NCBI GenBank assembly: GCA_026545225.1
Contig: CM048853.1
Span: 51,641,255 to 51,705,254 of the forward strand
Source: Cornus controversa
Taxonomy: Eukaryota; Streptophyta; Magnoliopsida; Cornales; Cornaceae
Length of the DNA: 64,000 nt
Direction: 5' to 3'
The position numbers and the translations under genes are program-made. Shown in pieces: positions 1 to 11,200 of this stretch (positions are counted from its first letter, which is position 1; the number at the start of each line of letters is the position of its first letter). The notes below the pieces were generated by a model. That model did no database searches and was not told the DNA's origin. It was given only the letters and a program-made list of their open reading frames with translations.

Positions 1-1231
1 ATCATAACAATAAAAGTGATTGTGTCCAATTGTGATTGGTGGTCAGGGCATGGTAAGTATTCACCAATAACTACCTAAGTATTGTTCTTCCTCTAATCAC
101 TCTTATCATTTATTTCAACATTCTTATTTTAGCTATACTTTTATATGTGTGTGTGTATATATACACACTAGATTGAGCTAGGAAAATAACATGACAACTA
201 CTTTTACAATGTTCTATCCAAGTAACTCAATCAGATTGCAAAACTTAAATTTTCATATCCAAATTTTAAGTTGAAGCTATAAAAAAAAATTCCTATAAAT
301 ATTAATAGAGTAATGCTACTCTGGTCGAATAGGTAGTAGCACATCCAATTATCTGGTAGAGCCAATGCGAGGATTAATGCTAATTAAGCCACAACACAAA
401 CTCGATGAATCCTTGAATTAGTGTAATTGAAGATGATGAAAATTTAATTAAAATGTCATGTAAATTGCTTAAGGGACTATTCAAATTGAAGAGACATTCA
501 AATAGGTCTTAAATCTTGCATCCAATTTGGACCAAGTTTGTCTGTGAGGAGTACATCTACAATACACCTGGTATAAATATACCGGGTGAATATGAATTAT
601 GTATGTTCTACGTGTATAACACGCACGGTCCAGATTCACCCGGTGCATTTACATTGAGTGTATTGTAGATCTTCTCGTCTGTGAGATCAGAGTTGGACCA
701 TAGTTTGCCACTTGAAGTTGCTCTCTATGAAGTTAATTGTTACTTTAATTCAGCTTTGGGTTAGCTTGCACGTGAGTGAGGAGTGGGTTGGATAAAAGAC
801 CCAACCCAATGCATTCTAGAATCCATTAGGCCTAAGACCGTTCAAACCAGCTAGAGCTCAGAGATTAATAACCAAAATCAATGCCTTTGTGTTTGTGTTT
901 GTTTGTGAGACTTCATTTGTGCTCAACAAACATAGCAGTGATATGTTTGTTTATATGTGTTCTTATGGAGCTTATGATGATCGTGATAGTGTTTAAGTCA
1001 ACAACCTCTGATTTTTGGCCTTGGTCCAGATTCTTGATGGACTCAGTTAGATTTTGGAGCTCTTGCCACGAGAGTCATTTTGGTCATAATTTGGGCCTGC
1101 TTCAGTTTCATCCGGCAACATATCAAATTTAGGCTTTTAGGTTGGGCCTAATTAAGTTTTATATGCTCGAGTTAGTTTGTAAAAAATCAAAGCAAAAAAG
1201 TATAAATATAGATTTTTCTTTGATGACATAA
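1..1231. other. Intergenic, no gene recognised
   Basis: No coding region with family-like composition is visible on either strand. The open frame around 881-1132 is a run of aliphatic and aromatic residues without motifs or plausible splice partners. The segment ends at the left border of an inverted-repeat element. Confidence 0.6.
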
Positions 1232-2620
1232 GGTGTATTCAATTAGGATTTTAAAGGATTTTGAAAGACATTTTTAAGTGACAGACTTTCATGAATTTCT
1301 ATAGATTTAAGTAAAATTCATGGATTTCTATAAACTTTTATTACAGACTTTCATGGATTTGTATAGACTTCTATTAGAGACTTTGATGAATTTTTATAGA
1401 TTTGTAATGATTTCTTCAATATATTTTATTTATTTGTATCCTTTAATTATATTTTTGCATACAAGTAAATCAATGGTTCAAGTGACAGGTATAATGCAAA
1501 ATGGATAAGCTATCATTTATGGTTTCTGCTATTTAAAATTATTCAATAGAATTATTAAGAACATATACAAAGTTACATATATCCCTTCTCATAATAGTGC
1601 GAAGAATAATTAAGCAATATATGTCAAAATAAAAGTTGAACATGTGATTTGAATTGGGCTGAATCATATTCCTTCTTCTGTTATTTTATTCATATTATAT
1701 GTTAAGCTAATGACAAAAAAATTATGCTCATGGTAAATGAAATATTTTCATATTTTCTAATTTTTGCCTTATTGTATTAAATAGATAGGATATATAGACA
1801 TGCTACTGCTACAAAAAAATTTATGTTAACACCATAATTTTACGAAAAGCAAAAATTATAACAAACACAAAATAACTGGCATTCACAAAAGTATAATAAC
1901 AAGTTTATAATAAGTTTGAAAGTAAAATTTAAAGAAAAATATTTAACATTCATTACTCAGTATCCTTAGTTTTCATTGTTATCATTGTGTCCGACATCTC
2001 TCCACATATTTAAAGCTATACTAACTCTCCATTCATTAGCATTATCTCGTTGTTGCTCGTGTTTGAAAAAAATATTTTTAAAAAATTATAAAAGATAGCT
2101 CTCTACAAATATTATTATTTTTTTGTAACTGAATTTTTAAAAAATAATTTTCATAGAACTTACAACAAAACAAAATTTTTTTGTACAACTTTCTCGGTTT
2201 TTATGTATCTGAAATATAAAACTGTTTTAAAAAATTAAACCAAACATATTCTAAATATTTACTTTTGATGACCCATAAAATATTTTTCATATGAAATTCT
2301 TTACAAAAAATATTTTTCATTTTAATTTTTATATTTAAAAGGTATATAAACATTTTTTTTATTATATGTAGGGTTTGTTAAATGAGTATAAATATGTACA
2401 AGTGTATATAAACATTGTAGCATGTTAAATGGGTATCTATATAAAAGTAAGTCGTACAAGTGTATATGCATTGATATATAATAAATTGTAAATCCGTACA
2501 ACTTTTGAATAAATTATTTTCATATTAAAGATAGTGTGGACTGTGAGTATGGAAAGTACATGCCTTCAGTGAACCATTATTTTCAATGACAAGCTAATAC
2601 CACCCTCACAGATCCTATTT

Positions 2621-2651
<31 letters not shown>

Positions 2652-3286
2652 TATTTTAAAAATTGATATCTTTGTTTATAGATCAAAAATCCACTGTACC
2701 CTCTAAAATTTAGTTATTGGTCTCGTGTTGTAGTACAAATTAGACTATGTCTTGGCATTGATGATCTTTAATATATTAATTGTTTTGTTTGTACTTTGAC
2801 TTTTTTAAAATTCTAATTGAATAAAAAAGAGAGAATATGAGAAGAGAGAGAAACCAAGAGAGAAAAAAAGTAGTGTATCTTGAGATGGATAATGGTTGTT
2901 CGTATTCTGTAGAAAAAAAGTCTACCAAAATATGTGAAAAAAATGTTGGATTTGTTATGGGTTTCGGTATTTATAACTTCCACCCTTAAACATACCACTT
3001 AATGAAATCCTTCAAAATATATGACTTTTTGAATACACCTAGACTTTTGTAGACTTTTTTAAAATCTTAATTGAATACAACCAGATTTGTATGGACTCTT
3101 TAAAAGTCTATAAAAGTTTGGATTGAATACCGTCAGATTTGTATGGACTCTTTAAAAGTTTATAAAAGTTTGTATTGAATATATCCAGATTTTTAAAGTC
3201 TTTTAAAATCTTTTAAAATCCTAATTAAACACATCATCCTTAAAGTCTTTTAAAATCCTTTAAAATCATAATTGAATACACCCTCC
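1232..3286. mobile_element. ~2.05-kb non-autonomous TIR element, PIF/Harbinger-like
   Basis: The left end reads GGTGTATTCAATTAGGATTT and the right end, reverse complemented, reads GGAGGGTGTATTCAATTATG. The two ends then continue in parallel with the AAAGGATTTTGAAAGAC type of sequence, so inverted similarity spans about 40 bp. Both ends are flanked by TAA (1229-1231 and 3287-3289), the three-base target duplication typical of PIF/Harbinger and Tourist elements. Subterminal repeats of the TAGACTTT/AAAGTCTA type recur at 1290-1400 and 3030-3240. No transposase can be read inside, so the element would depend on an enzyme in trans. Seen: inverted ends and TAA flanks. Inferred: superfamily. Confidence 0.6.
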
Positions 3287-3422
3287 TAAATTTAGAAAGA
3301 ATCAAAAGTTGTGGATAATTCAACCCGCTCACACTATCATCAAATTTATGTGACACTATACAAATATGGCAAAGACACTGACAATTTATATATTGTATTA
3401 ATATAGTGATGTATAAAAATTA

Positions 3423-4263
3423 GGGAGCTGATATTCGCACTCCCATTTTATACGTTTGTACTCCCATTTAAAAAAAAATGTCACTTCTAACCTTAACTTC
3501 ACATGTGAATAATTACTTTTTTTCAAAATACTAAACTACCATTTCAGATATTTTTTCTCTGTTTTTAATCTTTAATATTTTCGATCCCTTTTGACAGGAT
3601 TAAAAAATATATATATTCGGAAAAAAATAACCCAAAAAAAAGATTTCTTTTTACAAAACCCAAAAAAAGTTATCTCTTTTGACAAGACTCCAAATTTTTT
3701 TTTTTATCTCTGTTGAATAAATTATCTCTTTTGCTACGAACACAATTTAAAAAGTACAAAAAAAAAAAAAATCCTTATTGAATAAATTATCTCTTTTGAC
3801 AAGATCCAAAAATAATAATTACCTAAAAAAAAATTATTTTTGTTAAATAAATTAATCTCCATTGAAAGGAGCCAAAAAATATAATATTTATTGAATAAAT
3901 TATCTCTTTTGGAAGGAGCCAAAAAAATTCAAAAAAATGTTATATTTGTTGAATAAATTATCACTTCCGATATGACCGAGAAAAAAAGACCTCATTTTAT
4001 AAGAACAAAAAAAAAGTACTCCGTATTAAAGAAAGTAAAGAAGGTAAAAAAATTATTTTTTTAGAGGATCCAAAAAAAAGTAATAAAGAAAGTAAAGAAG
4101 GTTAAAAAAAAAAAGTTTATGTTTATAATATAAAGGATAGTTGTGGTATTATAAAATAAGGGATGGTGAATTAATTATTTTAGGAATTTTTTGGTCATTT
4201 CTTTTAAAAGTAAAAAGCAAGTGAAGTGCAATTGTAAAAAATGAGAGTGGGAATATCGTTTTC
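3423..4263. mobile_element. 841-bp MITE with 9-bp target duplication, Mutator-like
   Basis: The two termini are inverted relatives of about 30 bp. The left one contains GATATTCGCACTCCCATTTT and the right one, reverse complemented, contains GATATTCCCACTCTCATTTT. The element is flanked on both sides by TAAAAATTA (3414-3422 and 4264-4272), a perfect nine-base duplication as made by Mutator-like transposases. The interior from about 3570 to 3990 is a degenerate minisatellite of TTGAATAAATTATCTCTTTT-type units spaced roughly 50-65 bp. No coding capacity is visible. Confidence 0.75.
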
Positions 4264-4272
4264 TAAAAATTA

Positions 4273-5255
4273 TAATATATATATATTTACATATAAATTT
4301 CTAAAAATATTTGTTTTTAATGTCATATACATTTTTTTTGGTAAAACTAATGTTATATACATTTTTTAATAGTACATGATTCTCTGCCGCGCAAGAGAAT
4401 CCTTGATTACAAACTCACTTAGAATCGACACTTGTACTTTACGGATAGTTTTTTTTATTAAATTAGTCGATAGATATTTCAATATATACTTCTTTCGTGA
4501 GAAAATTTTAACTTTTTTTTAATAATTATATTATGATAGTATACTTAAAAAAATTAAATTATACGTGATTTTTAAAACATAAATCCTCTGTCCTGTATCA
4601 TCATTCATCAGTAATCTCTCATTTTTTTGGGATGACTCAAATAAGTTGTCACACTTAAAACGTGAAAGTAAAATAAATGCTATATTATCAAAAATTATCC
4701 TATTTAAGTTTTCAAAGATTTTACTACTTGATAACGACATATTGATAATTTTTTAAAAAATAATTCATTAATTAGATGATTCCTTAAAAAGAAGGTCTAA
4801 TACCAAAATGAGACAAATAATATGGGACGAGGCCGAATCATTGAAACATCTCAAAAATATTGCATATGGTTTCCGAGAAGAATCTTAGATGAAATGTGAT
4901 ATTTCACACAAACATTTCTGCGCTTCATTGTCAAATCAGTTATCGAAGCACGTTTACAATTCAAATTGAGCACGCGAGCTTCTATTCTATTCTACAGTAC
5001 TATATAGGCTATATTCATCCATAGAATATCACATCCCTCATTTTCCTCATTTTTAAAAGGGCATGAGTCGTGAACAAATGCAATACAGAAACCAAGGAAT
5101 AAAGAAAGGAAAATGAGTCATGACATAGACTATCAAGTCCGATCTTGCATCCACGAAATCACCTCATCCACGAAATCACCTCAAAATTTCTTTCCTTTGG
5201 TTTGATTTAATCAACAATTCTTCCGAGTTCCAAAACTCAGTTTTGCAGCGAAACT
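4273..5255. promoter_or_regulatory. Upstream region of the ILR1-like gene
   Basis: This AT-rich stretch leads into the ILR1-like coding start. A TATA-like ACTATATAGGC lies near 4999-5009, about 250 bp before the start codon, which would give a 5' untranslated leader of about 220 bp. A short direct repeat, CCACGAAATCACCTCA, occurs twice at about 5152-5183 in that leader. No other gene is seen; the minus-strand frame at 4531-4740 has no recognisable content. Confidence 0.35.
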
Positions 5256-8200
5256 ATGAGTTTCTTCAATTGGGTCTTCTTGATTTTCACTCTTCACTCG
5301 TTTGCTCCAATACCCACTTTCGCAGCTTCTTCTTTGAGCTCAAAAGAACTCTCGGAAATCCCCAAAGATTTCCTCAGTTTTGCCAAAAAACCAGAGGTTT
5401 TTGATTGGATTGTGAGTATTAGGAGGAAGATACATGAGAATCCAGAACTGGGTTATGAGGAATTCGAGACCAGTAAGCTTATAACTGCAGAACTTGATAA
5501 GATGGGTATTCCCTACAAATACCCAATTGCAGTTACTGGTATCATAGGCTTTATCGGTTCTGGCAAACCCCCTTTCGTTGCGATTCGGGCAGACATGGAT
5601 GCTCTTGCTATGCAGGTTCCTTTAAATTTTTAAGAATTTGTTTTCAATTTTTTGGCTTTTTTTTTTTTTGTTTGTGTAATAAATTAATTATATAAGGGTA
5701 TTTCTAATAGCATCATTTGGTTAAGTTGTAGTACACGTCTTGATGTTGAGTGTGAATGATGAGGTCTTTATTGTTATCGGGTTTCTTTAAATTATAAGAA
5801 TTTGTTGTCAATTTTCTGGCTTATGTTTTGAATGAATTTAATAATATTAAGGGTGTTTATAATAGTGTCATTTTGTTAAGAATTTGAAGTATATGTCTTG
5901 ATGTTGAGTGTGAATGATGAGGTCTTCATTGTTATATATTGTATAATGAATTTAGGCAAGAGGGATTATATTCATATGAGTGTTTCTTTTGATTAAGGTT
6001 TGGGGAAGGGAGTTAGGAGATGTGCTTTAAAGTATACTGAGGGTGTTGTAATTTCATAGGAATTGGTGGAGTGGGAGCACAAGAGTAAAATTCCAGGAAA
6101 GATGCATGCTTGTGGGCACGATGGTCATGTTGCAATGCTTCTTGGTGCTGCGAAGATTCTTCAAGAGCATCGCAAACTATTACAGGTTCATTTTATAACT
6201 GCTTGCTATTTTTTGATACATTTTATGTGGTTTAATTTGTTCACTATTCTTTTTCTTCATATGATGGTTGCTAATCTGTGTGTTCTTTGGGCATTTTTCT
6301 TGGATACATCTCTGTTAATATTCTAGTTGTGTGAACGTGTACTTAGCATATGGAACCTGGAAATTATCTTATAACCATATATATGATTTGGAGGGAGTGG
6401 GGCAGAGGAATGGGAGTGCTTGGCAAGAGTTTTGGGCTGCAAACGGAGCTCTATTCTAAGTTTCTAACCACCTGTTTGGGTTTTTGGCTATAGGTGTGGC
6501 TTATTAGTTAAAACTGGTTTGAGATTGTCGTCAAAAGTTTGGAGGAGGTTGGCTACTGAGAAATGCAATATACTGTCAAAGAGAGTATACTGCGACTGGC
6601 TGTTGTTTAGATTGCCTTGTTTAGTTTGCCCACATTTTTATCCATTTTCAACATTCCTATGCTATGGCTGTTTGTCTAGAGAACTTGTACAGGATGCTTT
6701 GTTTTCTGTGGGAGATGTTTTGGTGATGATTTCAAATATCATTTCATGTACTAGGAGTTGTTTTGTTTTTCTACTAGTGTAAGGGTTTCGGAATTGTAAA
6801 GCGCACTAGTTTTAAACAAAAATCTTTTTGAGAAATGATTGTGGAGATATGGAGTGAACAAGGACTTCCTGTGATGGCAGTTGTTGTCTTGTAACTTGTA
6901 AGTTTTGGGAGGTTGGTTGTCTAAAAGGGAAGAGGGCCTTATGAAATTGGGGGTTTGAAAGGCTACGAGAAGTCGTAGGGACGAGCTCTCAAAGAATATT
7001 TGCGTTTTCATAGGTAAATTGTTGGACAGTACAGTTTTCGAAAGATGCATTGTGTGGAATCTACTCCCAGAGCATTTTTTCTGGGCCTCTTCACTATGAC
7101 AGAGAGTATGGAGACTTTACTGGCTGCATACCATTGGTAGTTTTATGGGTGATTACTAAGAAGCATGGACACTTGTATGAAGTGCCGTGTTCGTGTCTGG
7201 CGTTGTGTCAGACACCGACACTTCATGGACGTGTGCATACTTTCAAAATAATTATTTTTTATTTTTGACACTCATTAATTATTTTTTATTTTTGACACTT
7301 ACCTGACACATCTCGGGCTCTCCTTGTAAGCCAGTTTTCAAGGATGAGTTCTACCCATGAGTTTATCATGGTATTAAAGTAAGTGTACCGCAAGGATGGG
7401 TCGAGTTCGTATCTCTTACCTTGCGTGGAGGGGGAGAGCCGAGTGTCTTCGGCCTTGGCGTTGAGGGGGAGTGCTAGCATAGTCCCATATCACCTGGGTG
7501 CCTTTGGGATGCGTGGTGTATATACACATGGGCACCCTCTCCTTGTAAGCTGGTTTTCAAGGATGAGTTTTACCCATGAGTTTATTACTCACATCCTTTG
7601 TCTTTATAAAACAAACACATGACAGTCTTAGAAACCACATGCACATACATCAAAGCGTCTAACCTCCTTTTCCTTAAAAAATTGACATTAAACACAAATG
7701 ACAGTATGTAATAAATAAAAAAAAAAACTATAATGATAAGGTAGGATAGTAATATCATATATAGTATGATATATTCTGTTTGATATTCGAATAGCTTCAA
7801 TTTTTAACTTATGTAACTCTAGCTTAGAAATTATAACTTAATTAGTGTTCTATAATTGTCTTATGCAATAGATATATAAATGAAAATTTATATTTATATT
7901 AGCCATGTCCTATTTTTTTAGGGTTTGACTTGTAGGCGTATCGTGTACCGTGTCCGTGTCCGTGTCCATGTTTTGTAGGGTGATTCACTAGAATTGTATA
8001 TTTTTAGGAGCAGTGCAAGACTGGAGCATGAATTGGTAGACATTTTGTTCCTTTGATTTGCTTCACAGGGCTGGAATTCGTAAAGAGGTTAGGGACTGTG
8101 AGGTAGAGGCTTCTAAGAGTGGTAATTTTAGTTCATCTTCTAATAGAATTCATTGAAACCACCCTTATGGCATTTCCAAAGCACCTCACGTGTAATGCGT

Positions 8201-11200
8201 TGTAGCCAAAACACCTGTAATGATCTTCACCATGCATGACCGATGCCCAGTACAGTGTTCAAATCCTTACCATCTCAACCCATTTGCCCCCATGGAGATA
8301 GAGTGATAATTGAAGTGGCAAATGTGGCCACCTATAATGCTTATCATATAGGGTTTGATGGATTCAGATCTTAATGAGGTTATTGGATCAACTCTTGCAG
8401 ATAATTGGATTGGATTCAGTTCAGATTTAAATCAAAATCTGGTCCATTGATAGTGCAAGTGTGCACATGCAAGAGTCAGGATCATAAGCTCATTAGGAAA
8501 ACAAAAGAAAAATATTTGGTGGAAGTGAATGATATTAGAGAATTTTTTGAAGTAGTTCCTAGTTCTCCATCATGATTTCTATGGATTTAAATATTATCTA
8601 AGTTACCAATGGGCCATTAGTCCAATGGTATAACCTCTCCTCCCTCAAAGGGGAAGTGAGGGTTCGAGCCCCGTAGTGGGCAATTTGTGAAATGTGTGTA
8701 TATCTACCCAAAAAAAAAAAAAATTTATCTAAGTTGTTTTTGAAGTTGAAAGATTGATACAATAATTTTTAACCCCAAAATTATGGGTGTTGGAAGAAGC
8801 AGATTGGGTATATACACCACCTTTACTGCTCTGCGACATGGACATGAACATATAGACCATCTAAGTTTTTACCATTGCACCTAGCAATGACCCTAACATT
8901 CTTTACCTTAGAGGGCTGAATGAATATTCCGTTGCTATTAGCCTTGTAAAATTCTACACTCTCTCTGGAGGTTTGCTAGTATTCATTTCTTGTGTTAGAG
9001 CTTATTATTCCATTAATGTTGTTAGCAATTCCTAACGACTGCAGAATTGACAAGCTTTTCACTATCTCCTAACCTTGAGAGATGCAAAATCTTAGGACTC
9101 CTCACGTCTCATATCCATTGTAGAAGGAAAATAAGTGGCTTACGTAATTTCAAAACTGACTTCCAGAAAATATTACAAGCCTTACAAGGTACTAAAACAC
9201 AATATTCCCAGTTACCAAAGAATGCCTTTAAACCTAGTTTATATGCTCTCTTTATAAGAATGTGGACTGTGGAGATAGTCAATAAATAAAATACAGATTT
9301 TACCAAGCGGCATAAAATAGATTAATCTTATTGCAATAATATAAACAGAGGGCTGCCACAATGATGGTTATTGACCTTTATATGAAGTTTAAGTGCATTC
9401 CAGATTTCTCTTTTCTTTGTCCTCCTTCCCCTTTTATTATTCTCCTTCCTCTCCTTTTTTTGGTAGGCTACTAGGCAGTGTTGTCACGTATCTTATATTT
9501 GCTTGAATTGTCTCCTTTGTTACTTTTGGGTTCACTAGGGAACGGTTGTACTTATTTTTCAACCAGCAGAAGAAGGAGGTGGAGGGGCAAAGAAAATGAT
9601 CGATGCTGGAGTATTAGAGAATGTTAAAGCTATCTTTGGGCTGCATGTTGCTCCTGAATTACCTGTAGGTCAAGTGGCCTCCAGACCTGGACCTCTTTTG
9701 GCTGCGAGTGGCTTTTTCGAAGCAGTGATCAGTGGAAAAGGAGGTCATGCAGCCATTCCTCAGCACTCAATAGACCCAATATTAGCAGCTTCAAATGTGA
9801 TTGTCAGCTTACAGCATCTTGTTTCACGAGAAGCTGATCCACTGGACTCTCAGGTACATTTTAACTTTCAACTTACATTTTATTCCTTTTTATTTTTTAT
9901 TTTGGCTTAAATTAATAAGCGCTCTAGCTGAAACTTTCAACCACTATTATTCTAGAATACCTGTTTTTGCTCTTTCACATCATTAATCTGTCATTTTCAA
10001 ATGTTGTTAAGAGAATGAACTATCATTTCTGCTTCATACTATAATTAAGGGCCCCGTTTGGTAACCGTTTATGTTTAGTGTTTATTGTTTAAGTGTTTAT
10101 ATAAACAGTGTTTATGTTACGCTTTTGTTTATCCATAAACATGAGTGTTGTTTGATAACGAAAAAACGTTTGGCTTATTTTAAAAATCATAAATAGAAAA
10201 ACATGTTTGTTAACCTTAAACTGTTTTTTTTTTTTAATTTTAAAATCAACACAATAAACTGCATAAAAAGTCAAGTTTATGCTACAACAAATATATACAT
10301 CAATAACAGAGCAAGAAATATGCATAAAAAAGAAATAAATAATATTGGGTTACATATATTTCTACACAGCAAATGATACTGTAAAAGTAGAATGACCCAC
10401 AACCCAGAAGACCCTAACAAGTAGGGGGATGCACACGATTCGGTTCTTTAATTTTGAAATCGGAATAAATGAGTTCAGTTCAATTCGATTATTATAAGAG
10501 TTGTATTTAACCTTATAATAGTTATAATAACTTCATTGTTTAAAATTTTTTACATAACAAAATGTTATTATATATATATATATATATATTCAACGGTTCC
10601 AGTTCCGGTTCCAAGGCTTGGAACCGGAATCGTAGTGAACGGTTCCTAAAATTTAGAGCCGAAACCGTAGTGAACGGTTCGGTTCGGTCCAATTTGTATG
10701 GAGTGAGAAGTGGGTTTTGGAGGGCATACTCTTTCTCTTGAACTTCTTACGTTACTACTTTCTTTTTCATTTTTTTGATTTCTATTTTTCTTTCAACGCT
10801 GAAAATGAATGAATGATATGAGTACAAAATACCATTCTTATTTCTTTGACAAGAAGATGGTTGAGACTTCTCTGTTTTTTCCTCAAATAGGGTTTTTTTA
10901 TTTTAGCATGGATGCCCCTAAGTAACTATTTCTTATTATCAAGTATATTAGTAATTATTCATATTGTACCCAATATTTTTTTCTCAAGGCAATTGATGCT
11001 CTTTAATTCTGTCCACACTTGATAATTCTAATATTTTTATCGTTGTATCAAACAATAGCCTTTTATAAATTTTCTTTTCTTTTCATTTTCTCACTTTTAG
11101 TTTCAATTTTTAATTAAAATAATATAATCACTATTTTAGATAAAAAAAGAAAAAAAAAGTTTTTTTTAATTAATAAACATAAACAATAAACATCATTTTG

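Noticed and set aside
881..1132. Open frame of 83 codons with hydrophobic start
   Set aside because: No motif, no splice context, composition of chance translation of T-rich DNA.
8612..8685. Possible functional tRNA gene
   Set aside because: A and B boxes are present but no acceptor-stem pairing closes; poly-A tail and target duplications show a SINE.
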